Source: Sphingomonadales bacterium (GTDB lineage Bacteria > Pseudomonadota > Alphaproteobacteria > Sphingomonadales > Sphingomonadaceae). From it: a stretch of 64,000 bases of DNA. The position numbers were made by a program, and so were the translations under genes. Below are positions 39,012-49,251 of this stretch, in pieces. Numbering within the stretch: position 1 is the first letter of the stretch; the number at the start of each line of letters is the position of its first letter. The notes under the pieces are model-generated. The model ran no database searches. It was not told where the DNA came from and saw nothing but the letters and a program-made list of their open reading frames with translations. The stretch lies in NCBI GenBank assembly GCA_028289885.1, contig JAQGKX010000073.1:1-64000 (forward strand). Direction: 5' to 3'.

Positions 39012-40877
39012 TCAGGCCGCGACCAGCACCCGGTTCCGTCCGTTCGCTTTTGCCTCGTAAAGCAGGCGATCGGCTCGGTCGCAGATATCCACGCCGCTCA
39101 GTTCGGGCTCGATTGCGGTCAGGCCCAGACTGGCGGTGACGACGATGTGAACCCCGCCGGAGGTCACGACCCTGCACGCAGCTATCGCAGCGCGGACGCG
39201 TTCGCATGTCGCCGCCGCCTGATCGAGAGTGGCACCCCATAAAACAAGGCCGAATTCTTCGCCCCCGATCCGGGCAACCATGTCGCCACTCCTCAGCGCA
39301 CCCCGCGCGGCGACCGCGATCGCCCTGAGCACCATATCACCGGTTATATGACCATGCGTATCATTGACCCGTTTGAAAAAATCGACGTCAAGCAGTGCGA
39401 CGCAACCCACCCCCAAGCCTGTATCGGTTTCGTTTCGAGCGTGGTCGAGATGGCTGAGGAACGCTCTCCGATTGGGGAGCCCGGTCAATTCATCGGTTGT
39501 CGCCTGCAAGTTCAGCTGTGCTTCGGAGGCCCTCCGCGCGGTCGCATTGCGCACGACGAGGATGACTCCTGCGGGGAAGCCGTCGCCATCCACATAGCTG
39601 CGCATCCTGGTGTCGACCCAGACGACTTCGCCACTCCGGGCGCGTATTCGATACTGGACGTCGATCGTGTGCTCGCTATCGGCAAGTGCGACAGTTCTGG
39701 CAGCTTCCACGGCGGCAAGATCGTCAGCAATGATAAAGTCGCGTGAGTTCCGACCCATCACATCACCCGTATCGTACCCCGTCAGTTCATGAATGGCAGG
39801 AGAGACAAACCGGATATCGCCCGAAAGGTTGGTGTGGATCATGGTGTCGCCTAGCTTTTCGGCCAACAACCGGTAACTGGCTTCACTTTCCAGCGACCTC
39901 GACATGAGGGCGTTGCGTTGCTTCAGCTCGACCGCTGCTGGGAGTACCATCAGAACGGTCACTGCCAGATAAAATTGAAAGAACTGGGCACGCTGTCCGG
40001 TCGAGACATCCATCAGGCTGATAGGGCCATGCCCCTTGAGTGTTAGTATCCCCCCGATCACCGCGAGCAGGACGACCGACGACGCCGCGCCAAGGCGACC
40101 GATGCGAAAGGTCGCTACGAAAATCGGGAGCAGCGGAAGGAACAGCAGCGGCATTTTTTCCTGATCGAACACCATGAAACTTGCCAGCCCCACGCCGAAA
40201 AGCAAGGTGACGGTCTCGATCTTTCGCCATTCGGGGGCTCGACGGGACCACAAACGGCTGCCCCTTTCGAAGAACAGCAGGATCAGCGGCGCAAACGTCA
40301 TCGTGCCGAGGCCGTGAGCGGCAAACCATGCCCACCAGTTTGGCCAGAAAGCCTGATGCGTGTGCATTGCGATCGTCAGACCGGCAATGAGCGCGCTTAA
40401 TGCTGGCGCGACGATTCCGGTGGCAAGAGCAAAAAGGCCAAACGACGGCAGTGTGTCGAAAGGCGCAAAGCCCTTGCGCGCGGTCCGGAGAATCGTCGCT
40501 GCCACAAGGGCCTCGCCAACGGAGGCCAAGGTAAGCGGGATGGCGGTGACGGGTCCAAGGCCAAAGACCGTCGATGCCAGCCAGAAAGCGAACCCGGCGG
40601 CGCAAACGGGCAACAACCAGTCACGAGGCGAGCGGATAGCAATGACAGCCAACAATGGCGCGGTTGCTGGCCAGATGAATGCAGCGCCACCTTCGAAGCG
40701 GGTCAGGGCGATACTGCTGGACGCGATCAGGAATACTATGACCCCGAGCGCTAGCGCCTTGAAGAGCGAGGCGGCGGATGGCCACGCCATCGACTGATGT
40801 AGCTGGGGGGAAATATCACGCGTTGGCAGAACTGATCGGGGCATAGCTAAACTCTCATCGCTGGAGACCCCACCCAT
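39012..40877 (-). CDS. MASE1-PAS-GGDEF diguanylate cyclase
   Basis: MASE1-like TM N-terminus; PAS; 'RSGDMVARIGGEEFGLVL' (GGEEF with RxxD I-site). Confidence 0.92.
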   Translation of the reverse strand: MGGVSSDESLAMPRSVLPTRDISPQLHQSMAWPSAASLFKALALGVIVFLIASSSIALTRFEGGAAFIWPATAPLLAVIAIRSPRDWLLPVCAAGFAFWLASTVFGLGPVTAIPLTLASVGEALVAATILRTARKGFAPFDTLPSFGLFALATGIVAPALSALIAGLTIAMHTHQAFWPNWWAWFAAHGLGTMTFAPLILLFFERGSRLWSRRAPEWRKIETVTLLFGVGLASFMVFDQEKMPLLFLPLLPIFVATFRIGRLGAASSVVLLAVIGGILTLKGHGPISLMDVSTGQRAQFFQFYLAVTVLMVLPAAVELKQRNALMSRSLESEASYRLLAEKLGDTMIHTNLSGDIRFVSPAIHELTGYDTGDVMGRNSRDFIIADDLAAVEAARTVALADSEHTIDVQYRIRARSGEVVWVDTRMRSYVDGDGFPAGVILVVRNATARRASEAQLNLQATTDELTGLPNRRAFLSHLDHARNETDTGLGVGCVALLDVDFFKRVNDTHGHITGDMVLRAIAVAARGALRSGDMVARIGGEEFGLVLWGATLDQAAATCERVRAAIAACRVVTSGGVHIVVTASLGLTAIEPELSGVDICDRADRLLYEAKANGRNRVLVAA

Positions 40878-41454
40878 CGATGATCCTGTATTAGCCGGTT
40901 TTGGTTACGGAAACGTTAGTGACTTCCTGGAAACGGTCGTTAACCTGACCAGGGAAGGGTCGCGGCAGTTCCTGCACCTGTTGCAACCTTTCCCCATCAA
41001 TACCGTTTGGGCACAATGCCGCTGCAAAAACGATCTTTGGGTGACAGGGCTATGTTGATCGGTCTCGCTCCGATCCTGGCGCTTATTTACCTCGGCTGCC
41101 TGATCCACCTGAGTTATCTTTATGCGAGAATGCTGATCGGCAACTTCGGGCCGTCGCCGGACGCGAGAGGGCATTTGAACGGACAATCCGTTCTTTCCAA
41201 TATGCGAAACGGGGTAGGTTGAAAGTCGATGCGATGGAGCAACGTTCTGAAGCTGGATAGAGCGTAGCAAAGGGTTTTTTAGCCATTTCAGTCACTTGCC
41301 AGGACCTGCGGTTGGGTAACGTGACAATGCTTACCGATATGCCTTATGTATGGTCGATACCGTACGAAACCGAGATAACATCGGTTTCTCGCCGACATCC
41401 ACCTAAGCGCGGCGAGCATGTATTCGTCGGATCGACTGCATCATAGGATTTGGT

Positions 41455-42456
41455 TTGGAACTTTCCGAGATGACCCGGCCGCAATGGCAGCCGGAACACC
41501 TGCGCCTGGCCATCAAGGCGGCTTGTGTTGCCCTGTGGTCCTGGAACGTGGAGGGCAACGACTTCATGATGGACGAAGTCGCCTTCGATTTATGGAATTT
41601 GCCCTGGTCGGAGCGTGTGAGTTTCGAGCAACTGTCGGCGCACATCCATCCGGCGGATCGTGACCGGGTACGTTCGGCCTTTGTCGCAACCCGCTCGGTT
41701 GCCGGCTCATACGAAATCGATTTCCGCATCATGGTCGAGGACGAGATACGCTGGATTTCGGCGCGGGGTCAGGGCGCCGACTCAGAGCTCGCCGACGGGC
41801 TGATGTATGGGATATTTCTCGACGTAACCGGTCGCAAGCAGGCCGAGGAAAGCAACGAATTGCTCGCCGGCGAGATGAGCCACCGGGTCAAGAACCTGCT
41901 GACCATCGCCAATGGCCTCACCCATCTTACCTCGCGTTCGGCTTCCTCGGTCGAGGGGATGGCGCACGAACTTACGCAACGCCTGACCGCGCTTGGCCGT
42001 GCGCACGATCTGGTGCGACCACTGCCCGGCGAACAGGGCAGGGCCGCGTTGCTCGGCGATTTGTTCAGCGTCCTTCTGGCACCCTATGACGAGACCGCCG
42101 CCTTTTCTGGTCGCATTCGCGTTTCCGTACCCCGGATGGGCGTTGGCGAACGCGCAGCGACGACGCTTGCCATGATCGTCCACGAACTTGCGACTAACGC
42201 GGTAAAACACGGCTGCCTGTCTTGCGAGGCGGGCGCGCTCGACATCTCGAGCCACGCCGATGACACCGACCTGTTCGTGACATGGGCCGAGACCGGCGGC
42301 CCGGAAATCGGCGACGCGCCTGAAATGCAGGGTTTCGGCAGCCAGCTCATAATCCGGAGTATTTCGAGCCAGTTCCGCGGCACTTTGGACTATGACTGGC
42401 AATCGACAGGGCTCGTCGCGACGCTGCGCACGCGCAAGGACCGGCTGGCGAACTGA
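41455..42456 (+). CDS. PAS-containing HWE-family sensor histidine kinase
   Basis: 'MSHRVKNLLTIANGLTHLTSRSASS...LTQRLTALGRAHDLVRP', 'IVHELATNAVKHGCLS', 'WAETGGP'. Confidence 0.92.
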   Translation: MELSEMTRPQWQPEHLRLAIKAACVALWSWNVEGNDFMMDEVAFDLWNLPWSERVSFEQLSAHIHPADRDRVRSAFVATRSVAGSYEIDFRIMVEDEIRWISARGQGADSELADGLMYGIFLDVTGRKQAEESNELLAGEMSHRVKNLLTIANGLTHLTSRSASSVEGMAHELTQRLTALGRAHDLVRPLPGEQGRAALLGDLFSVLLAPYDETAAFSGRIRVSVPRMGVGERAATTLAMIVHELATNAVKHGCLSCEAGALDISSHADDTDLFVTWAETGGPEIGDAPEMQGFGSQLIIRSISSQFRGTLDYDWQSTGLVATLRTRKDRLAN

Positions 42457-42492
42457 AGTTTTGCGCGGTGGCGCTGACTATCCGGCCAGAGA

Positions 42493-43833
42493 TCAGTGGG
42501 TTGCGACGTCCAAAGCAGGCGTTTGAGCCGTTGGCAGCGCGATCCCCAAGACATTCGCCAGCGTGGGTGCAATGGCGCGCATGTCGATGTCACCCAGGCT
42601 TTTGCCCTTCGCGACCCCCGGTCCCATGATCAGGAAGGTCGAACGCATTTCGGGATTGGTCGGGAAATAACCGTGCATGCCGCGATAGCCCGCAGCCTTG
42701 CTGAGCGGTGCCTTTGCATCGAACAATCCGGTCAGCGCGCCTTTCGACAGTTCGATATAGCATGAAGCATCGGGATTGCCGCCGCGCTTCCGGATTTCCG
42801 CGCGGTCGATGATGGTGGCGATTTGTGCATCGGGATTGGCTTTCAACCGGTCGAGCAACGCACGCACGCGGGCAATCAGGGCAGCGTCGTCGGGCCGAGC
42901 GAGTATGATCGCGACCGAACCGCCCGATATCCACGGCGTCGCTTCCCAGCTTTTGACCTTGCCGTCGGGACTGACGACGATCAGCCCTTCGTCGATGAAC
43001 GGGCGAAAGAAGTTGATCTCCTTCGTCGTGGCAGCGAAGCCGTGATCCGAAACGACCGAGACGACAGCATCGGGCCGGGCCGCATGTTCCGCCGCGATCA
43101 GTCGACCAACGATTGCGTCGATGCGCTCTAGCACGGCATGGGACTCCGCCGATCCGGGACCGGTCAGATGCTCGGTGTGGTCAAGCGCCGTCAGATATAC
43201 CGTCAGGAAATCGGGCTTTTTGTCGTTGATCAACTTGACCGCAAACTTGCCACGCGTTTCGTCGGCCTCGATCGTCTCAGCGATACCCGGAGCGTATTTT
43301 CCGAGCGCCTTTTCCATCGGTTCCAGCAGCCCCGGTGTTGTGAGGGCACCGATCAGCTTGTCGTCGTCGGCATGGCCGCTGCGCCATATCTGGGGCAGGT
43401 TCCAGGTGATGCTTTGTGCACCGACGCTGACGGGCCAGTGAACGTTGCCAACGGTCATGCCGCTGGCGCGCGCAGCATCCCACAAGGTCGGCACCCGGAT
43501 GTCGCTGGAATACCAGAACCAGCCGCCTCCGTTGATGTTATAGGGATCGAACGTGGTGTTGCTGACGATGCCGTGCGTCGCCGGATCGACACCCGTTAGC
43601 AATGTGGTGTGGCTGGGATAGGTCAGTGTTGGCATCACGCCGGTGACGCTGTCGGCATAGCTGCCTTCGGTCAGAAAACGCCGAAGGTTCGGGATTTTCA
43701 GGCCACGCTTTTGGGCCTCGATCACTTCGCCGGGGCGCATTCCATCTATCGAGATGAGCAGCACCGGAGCGGCATAAGCGGTCGAGGCACCAAGCAACAC
43801 GAGAAACGCGCAGAGCGATTTGATCCAGGACAT
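42493..43833 (-). CDS. alkaline phosphatase superfamily, nucleotide pyrophosphatase/phosphodiesterase-like, secreted
   Basis: 'PVLLISIDGMRPGEVIEAQKRGLKIPNLRRFLTEGSYADSVTGVMPTLTYPSHTTLLTGVDPATHGI', 'SVVSDHGF'. Confidence 0.93.
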   Translation of the reverse strand: MSWIKSLCAFLVLLGASTAYAAPVLLISIDGMRPGEVIEAQKRGLKIPNLRRFLTEGSYADSVTGVMPTLTYPSHTTLLTGVDPATHGIVSNTTFDPYNINGGGWFWYSSDIRVPTLWDAARASGMTVGNVHWPVSVGAQSITWNLPQIWRSGHADDDKLIGALTTPGLLEPMEKALGKYAPGIAETIEADETRGKFAVKLINDKKPDFLTVYLTALDHTEHLTGPGSAESHAVLERIDAIVGRLIAAEHAARPDAVVSVVSDHGFAATTKEINFFRPFIDEGLIVVSPDGKVKSWEATPWISGGSVAIILARPDDAALIARVRALLDRLKANPDAQIATIIDRAEIRKRGGNPDASCYIELSKGALTGLFDAKAPLSKAAGYRGMHGYFPTNPEMRSTFLIMGPGVAKGKSLGDIDMRAIAPTLANVLGIALPTAQTPALDVATH

Positions 43834-43874
43834 ATCGTTCTTTCAAAAAGCGAGCGCGGTTCAGGTCGTGAGTA

Positions 43875-46190
43875 TCAGAAGCCCTTCTTTACGGTCACGA
43901 AGAACTGGCGCGGAGCACCTGCGAGCAATGTCTGGTTGTCGCCGCTGAACCCAAACCCGTTCGAACCGATAGTCGAGACGTATTTTAGATCGGTCAGGTT
44001 CGTTACGCTGCCTTCAATTGCGAAGCCCTTGGCAAAGCCATCGCTGGGCAGTTTGAAGCCGATCGTGGCGTCGACGAGCACGCGCCCTGGCACTGACTGG
44101 TCGTTGAGATATGTGAAGTAGCGTTGCGACATGTAATTCGCGCCGACCCGCGCGAGGAACTGCCCGTCGTCATAGACGATTTCCCCCTTCAGCATGTGCT
44201 CGGGACTGTCGGGAACGGTCTTGCCGCGCGTCGGTGCGTTGGCTCCGCCGGTCGTGCTGACCACGTCGTCCCGATATTCCGCCCTGCTGTAGGAATAGGA
44301 GGCGAACAGCGACAAGGCTGGTACGACTTTGTAAATCGCGGTGAGTTCGACACCGTAATTGCGGACCGAACCAACGTTCTGCAACGTCGTCGGGTTGCCC
44401 GCGCCGCCGGTACCGTTTGGCAGCGAAAGCAGGCGGTTTTTAAAGTCTACGTAATAACCGGCGATCGATCCCTGGAACCCGCCGCTATGGAAGCGACTAC
44501 CAGCCTCATAGGTGTCCGACCGTTCGGGTTTCAGCGTGTTGCGGATCAGGTTGAGACCGGCCTGCGTCGTGGCGAACGGCGATCCCCCGACAGCCGCAGA
44601 CGTAAAGGCGCGCATGTTCTGGGTGAAGTTGGCGAAGACCTCCGTAGAACCGCCGAAGCGATAGAGAGCACCTGCCTGTGGCAGAAACCAGTCCTTTGCC
44701 TCGATCCGTCCAGCCGCAAGCGCTCCGACGATCCGGGTCGCGTTGTTCGTGACCTTCAATCCCTTCCAGCCGCCCGTCAGCGTCACGTCGCCAAGCGCGA
44801 GCTTGTCTTGCACATAATACATCAACGTGTCGGTGTTGAACTTCATGTCGAACTGGGTGAACAGCGGGTTCGTCTTATATTCGAGCGTCGGTAGCGATGC
44901 GGTGGACTGGTTGGCCAGGCCATAGAAGCGGCGGGCATTCTCGAAATCGTTCGATTCATACCAGCCGCCGATCTCAAGCCGGTTGGCATCCGCTTCGTAA
45001 GCCACGTGTCCGACCACGCCACCGCGATTAATGTCATATTCGGTGGTGCGAACCGACAGCGCGGCACCGCCCGGCGTCGGGGTGTAAGGGAGATACCAGA
45101 CGCCCTGACCATGATTGTTGTGATAATATCCGGTCAGACTGACCGATAGTCGGTCAGTCAGATTGGCATCGACGGTTGCCCCCGCCAGATAGTCGCGACG
45201 CAAGCCGCCAGCATCGTAATAGACGTCATCGACCGACGTATACGGCGCAGGAAATACCACGCCGGCGGTTGGGTAGGGCAGCGGAGTGCCCTTGGCGGCA
45301 TTCTGGTTGGCGTAGATCTGCGCCAGCCGGTTGGCGAGCGGGAAATCGTTCGAGATATTATCGGTGTCATAGCCAAGGCGCTTGATCATTTCGAGGCTGA
45401 GATCCTGGTAATCCTGCTCGCGTCGGTCGGAGAAGTTGAAGAATCCGGTAATCGACCCCTTGTCACCAAGGTCCTGGACCAGCTTGGTATTGACCTGATG
45501 CTGGCGCTGTTCGCCAAAGCCCTTCCACTTGTCGGTTTTCAGATAGCCATAGCTGAGATAACCCTTCAGCCCGCTTCCGGTGATGTCGCCGCTCTCGACC
45601 CGGATGAAGCCGCGATAGGTCGCATCGCTGCCATATGTCGCCGAACCGACGATGTCGAAATGATCGAGCGGCTTGACCGAATTAAACTCGATCGTGCCCC
45701 CCAGATTGCTGCTCGATGCCGTTCCCAACGCGCCCGCGCCCTGCGCAACAGTCGCCGCGCCGAGGTTTTCTGAGATGATCGCGCGGCTGATGTGCAATCC
45801 GTTCGAGTTGCCATAGCTCATGTTGCCAAGCGGTACGCCGTCGAGCGTGAAGCCAAGCTGGTTCTGGTTGAAACCACGCAGCGTGATCCGCGACGACCAT
45901 TCATAGGCGCCGAATGCGTCGGCGGCCTGATAGTTCACGCCGGGCAGCTTGCTGATCGCCTTCAACGGTGTCGAACCCGGCGTCAGCAAATCAATGTCGT
46001 GCGCCGTTACGGTCTGAACCTGTCGCGATTGTCCGAACCCGAGCACGACGATGTCGTTGCTGCCATCCGCCGGAGCATCGGACTCTGCGTCTGCCACCGT
46101 CTGCGCTGGCCTCGTTTGTGCCCATGCGTTCGTCGAAGTGCAGGCAAGCAGGATTGACCCGCAAAGCAGGTGCGATAGGCGAATGGACAT
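43875..46190 (-). CDS. TonB-dependent receptor (TBDR-2), related to TBDR-1
   Basis: 'SRQVQTVTAHDIDLLTPGSTPLKAISKLPGVNYQAADAFG', 'LGFTLDGVPLGNMSYGNSNGL'; start set to ATG 46190. Confidence 0.95.
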   Translation of the reverse strand: MSIRLSHLLCGSILLACTSTNAWAQTRPAQTVADAESDAPADGSNDIVVLGFGQSRQVQTVTAHDIDLLTPGSTPLKAISKLPGVNYQAADAFGAYEWSSRITLRGFNQNQLGFTLDGVPLGNMSYGNSNGLHISRAIISENLGAATVAQGAGALGTASSSNLGGTIEFNSVKPLDHFDIVGSATYGSDATYRGFIRVESGDITGSGLKGYLSYGYLKTDKWKGFGEQRQHQVNTKLVQDLGDKGSITGFFNFSDRREQDYQDLSLEMIKRLGYDTDNISNDFPLANRLAQIYANQNAAKGTPLPYPTAGVVFPAPYTSVDDVYYDAGGLRRDYLAGATVDANLTDRLSVSLTGYYHNNHGQGVWYLPYTPTPGGAALSVRTTEYDINRGGVVGHVAYEADANRLEIGGWYESNDFENARRFYGLANQSTASLPTLEYKTNPLFTQFDMKFNTDTLMYYVQDKLALGDVTLTGGWKGLKVTNNATRIVGALAAGRIEAKDWFLPQAGALYRFGGSTEVFANFTQNMRAFTSAAVGGSPFATTQAGLNLIRNTLKPERSDTYEAGSRFHSGGFQGSIAGYYVDFKNRLLSLPNGTGGAGNPTTLQNVGSVRNYGVELTAIYKVVPALSLFASYSYSRAEYRDDVVSTTGGANAPTRGKTVPDSPEHMLKGEIVYDDGQFLARVGANYMSQRYFTYLNDQSVPGRVLVDATIGFKLPSDGFAKGFAIEGSVTNLTDLKYVSTIGSNGFGFSGDNQTLLAGAPRQFFVTVKKGF

Positions 46191-46245
46191 TGGTGCTCCC
46201 TTTGGCACGCCGTTGATCGGCTTGATCGCCGAGTGCACGTTCGGT

Positions 46246-46263
46246 GTTACCGGGGCATGACTG
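46246..46263 (-). promoter_or_regulatory. candidate Pho-box-like site upstream of TBDR-2
   Basis: Minus strand CAGTCAT-GCCC-CGGTAAC versus CTGTCAT-N4-CTGTCAT (6/7 and 4/7), 56-73 bp before the ATG. Confidence 0.3.
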
Positions 46264-46344
46264 ATTCGAGGCGGTAATGTTTCAGTGGGGGTCAACACGA
46301 AAGGGGGGCATCATCGCCAGTGACGACTTACCGCACGCGATGAC

Positions 46345-47802
46345 CTACCGCCAAAAGGGTTTCGTATCGATCAGCGCGTCATGGGCCTCGGCTGCGGCAT
46401 CGATCAGCTTTTTCTTGTTACCCTTGGCCAACAACGGGACAACGTCCGGGTCGTCGGCCAGTCCAAGCGCCTCAAGCACGAGCGGCGCAGTGGCGAGGTC
46501 GTTCAACAGGCCGAGCTGATCCTGAAGCGCTTCCAGCGCCGCGATGAACCGCTTCTGCCGCAGCTTTTGCTTTTTACCATCGAACAGTGCGTCAAAGAAT
46601 TCGGCTGCATAGCGAAGTTTCTTGGCATCCTTGCGCAGTTCGTGACGGGCTTCGTCATCAGCTTTCTCCAGCCCGCGCCCGTCTTTCTTCACGCGCCTGC
46701 GCAGCCGGTCGAGGATGCCCCCGGTGAAGTCATGAACCGGCCCGTCGCGCAGTTTCTGCGTCTCCGGTTCCCGCAGCCACGTGCCGCTGTTCGTCCATTG
46801 CGCGAGGTCGAGCATCAGCGCGCGCACCCGGTCCGAAGCGAGTGCATTCTCGACTTTGTGATAAGCATCCTCGCGCGCTGCGGACAGGCGATGGTGGAGT
46901 GGACCGGCGTTCGAACGTTCCAGCAGGACGTCGAGGTTGCGCGCATCGCCAAGCTCCGACGCGAGCCATTTCAGGCCCTCTTGCAAAGGCAGTTCGCCAT
47001 CGTGGTTGAGCAACGGTCGAAAAATCGAAAAAGCCGATCTTAACCGCCGGATACCGACGCGTGCCTGATGCAGCGCATCGGGCTCACGATTTTCGAGCAG
47101 AACCGCCTCGTTCAGCCGATATTGGCGCACGCACGTCTGGACGATATGCTGGAATGCCTGTGCTGCACTCAGCTCTTCGGTCAGCTTCACCTTTTCGGCC
47201 TTGAAGGCGGTGATGTCGGGCCCGGTCAACCGATACCCCCGTTCCGATTTTGCCAGAACGCCCAGCCGGACCGGTGCCACCGCATCGAGCCGACGCGCCA
47301 GCGCAAACAACGCATCGGGATCACCCGTTTTCAGTTCGAGTTCGATCTCGCAGATCGGCGATTTCTGGTCCCCGACAGCGACATGGCCACGGTCCAGCAC
47401 GGCCTCGATCAAAGTATCGCCGTCGCGCACGTCCCACGTCCGCCGTTCGACGTGCACTTCGAAAAGCGGTGCGACATCATCGCCGCCGGTGCCAATCAGC
47501 GCGGGAACGGGGGTGGTATCGTCGAGGACCGGGACGTCGGCCTCTACGGCACGTTCCCATTCGGACCGCGCAAATAGGCCAGCCGCGCTCGCCCCATCGG
47601 CCTTGACCGTCTGGATGCGCTGGCCCTTCGACGACCTGATGCGCAAGGTCAGCCCGGCGGCATGCAGGCTGTGGGTCGGGGTGTCGAAATATATCGAACG
47701 TTGCTCTGCCTTCCTGGAGTCACCGGGCAGCACTCGCGAAGCGACGATAAGGTCGGCTGCTTGCGACGTCAGCGCGAGTTTAAGTTCGATTTCGTCCGCC
47801 AT
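46345..47802 (-). CDS. CYTH and CHAD domain protein
   Basis: CYTH 'EIELKLALTS...RSIYFDTPTHSLHAAGLTLRIRSS'; CHAD 'LHQARVGIRRLRSAFSIFRPL...RHELRKDAKKLRYAAEFFDALF'. Confidence 0.95.
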   Translation of the reverse strand: MADEIELKLALTSQAADLIVASRVLPGDSRKAEQRSIYFDTPTHSLHAAGLTLRIRSSKGQRIQTVKADGASAAGLFARSEWERAVEADVPVLDDTTPVPALIGTGGDDVAPLFEVHVERRTWDVRDGDTLIEAVLDRGHVAVGDQKSPICEIELELKTGDPDALFALARRLDAVAPVRLGVLAKSERGYRLTGPDITAFKAEKVKLTEELSAAQAFQHIVQTCVRQYRLNEAVLLENREPDALHQARVGIRRLRSAFSIFRPLLNHDGELPLQEGLKWLASELGDARNLDVLLERSNAGPLHHRLSAAREDAYHKVENALASDRVRALMLDLAQWTNSGTWLREPETQKLRDGPVHDFTGGILDRLRRRVKKDGRGLEKADDEARHELRKDAKKLRYAAEFFDALFDGKKQKLRQKRFIAALEALQDQLGLLNDLATAPLVLEALGLADDPDVVPLLAKGNKKKLIDAAAEAHDALIDTKPFWR

Positions 47803-47886
47803 TTTTCGTGCCTGCTTCTTAAAGGTCACCAGTCCGGTGAACGATGTTACTACGGGCAGTTGATTACAGAAACGAGAAATGCGCGA

Positions 47887-48146
47887 CTAAAAGGTCTTGC
47901 GCAGCGTAACGCCATAGGTGCGCGGTTGGTTGGATAGCCGCTGTAGCTGCCATCCTGCGCAAGCGTGGGAAAGGCTCCGATAAGCTGGCGGTCATCCAGC
48001 AGGTTGCGCGCCCACAGCATAATATCGATCTGCTGGGCCGCGCTCACCGTTGACACTGTTCGTCCCGTAAGATCAGGTCGGGGGAGTCGTGTCGGACAAT
48101 TGGGTCTTGCTCGCATAATCATAGCTGCCTTTCATCCTCTCGGTTG
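47887..48146 (-). pseudogene. C-terminal remnant of a TonB-dependent receptor with frameshifts
   Basis: Minus-strand pieces in different frames: 'GSYDYASKTQLSDTTPP', 'QIDIMLWARNLLDDRQLIGAFPTLAQDGSYSGYPTN', 'QPRTYGVTLRKTF*'. Confidence 0.7.
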
Positions 48147-48220
48147 AAAAACGTGGTGCCCGATGCTTTCCGATAGGATATCAGCAAGCGATTAGCCTCG
48201 CACGATTCCAAGGACTGGCT

Positions 48221-48484
48221 GTGAACGAGATTACAGATGCAATGGCCGCAGCGGCATTCAGAAGATTAATCGGGCACCTGCGTGCTCGTCCCGATGTGGC
48301 CAATATCGACCTGATGGGGATGGCAGGATTTTGCCGAAACTGTCTGGCGGATTGGGTCGCGGATGCGGGCGATCTATCGCGAGACGACGCACGCCAGCTT
48401 GTTTACGGCATGCCCTATTCGGAATGGAAAGCCACGCAGCCCGAAGCGACCCCCGAACAACTTGCGCGACTGAAAAGCGGCTGA
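48221..48484 (+). CDS. DUF1244 family protein
   Basis: 'FRRLIGHLRARPDVANIDLMGMAGFCRNCLADWV...YGMPYSEWKA'. Confidence 0.9.
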   Translation: MNEITDAMAAAAFRRLIGHLRARPDVANIDLMGMAGFCRNCLADWVADAGDLSRDDARQLVYGMPYSEWKATQPEATPEQLARLKSG

Positions 48485-48500
48485 GGACCACTGGACACAT

Positions 48501-48743
48501 TCAGCGACCGGAACACTTACGGTCGGGATGTTGCGATGCTCGACAGGTCGGGCATCGGAGGCTGATCCGGATTGCGAGTGCGGCCAGTGTGACCAGTAGC
48601 AGCGCCGCGCCTGTCGCAGCAACCGCGCCGACGGGTACGCCGAGCGGTTCAAGCAGGAAGAACCCGGCGAGCAGCAGGACTAGAACGAGCCAACCAGCCT
48701 TGAACGCGGCAATGTCGCGAATGGCTTCCCGGCGCAGGCGCAA
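48501..48743 (-). CDS. small hypothetical membrane protein
   Basis: 80 aa with two long hydrophobic stretches. Confidence 0.35.
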   Translation of the reverse strand: MRLRREAIRDIAAFKAGWLVLVLLLAGFFLLEPLGVPVGAVAATGAALLLVTLAALAIRISLRCPTCRASQHPDRKCSGR

Positions 48744-48860
48744 CGGGGTGAGATCGTAGCGTCCGGAGCATGGCGATGACGATTGGCGTCAGGATCAGCG
48801 CCACAACTGGGTTCGGCTCGTGACATATTGAAACGTCAGGAGCCGAACCGTCAGACGATC

Positions 48861-49154
48861 TTAGCAGCCGTTGCGATGCCGCGTGTGAGTCTTGTCGAGA
48901 TGACGACCGAGCAACGCACCGCCGACACCGCCGGCGACCGTGCCGAGCACGCCACCGCCCACCGCATTGCCAAGCAATGCGCCTCCGGCACCACCTGCGA
49001 TCGTGCCAACAGCGCCGTTTCCGCCTCCACAGCGGTGATTATAATATCGGTTCTGGCCGCGGTATACGTGATGACGCGCGAGCGCGGGCGTCGGCAGAAT
49101 TGTCGGCACAGTGACCATTGCGGCCATGGCAGCCAGGGCGATCTTGTTTTTCAT
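48861..49154 (-). CDS. glycine-zipper outer-membrane-type small protein
   Basis: Signal peptide; 'GAVGTIAGGAGGALLGNAVGGGVLGTVAGGVGGALLGRHLD'. Confidence 0.75.
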   Translation of the reverse strand: MKNKIALAAMAAMVTVPTILPTPALARHHVYRGQNRYYNHRCGGGNGAVGTIAGGAGGALLGNAVGGGVLGTVAGGVGGALLGRHLDKTHTRHRNGC

Positions 49155-49251
49155 GTCATTCTCCTTCGGGGTTAATCTCAATCAGGCAGATAATATGTTC
49201 TGATTTGATAACGATTATTCATCCGGCATGTCGCCGTGGCTAGTCCCTGAA

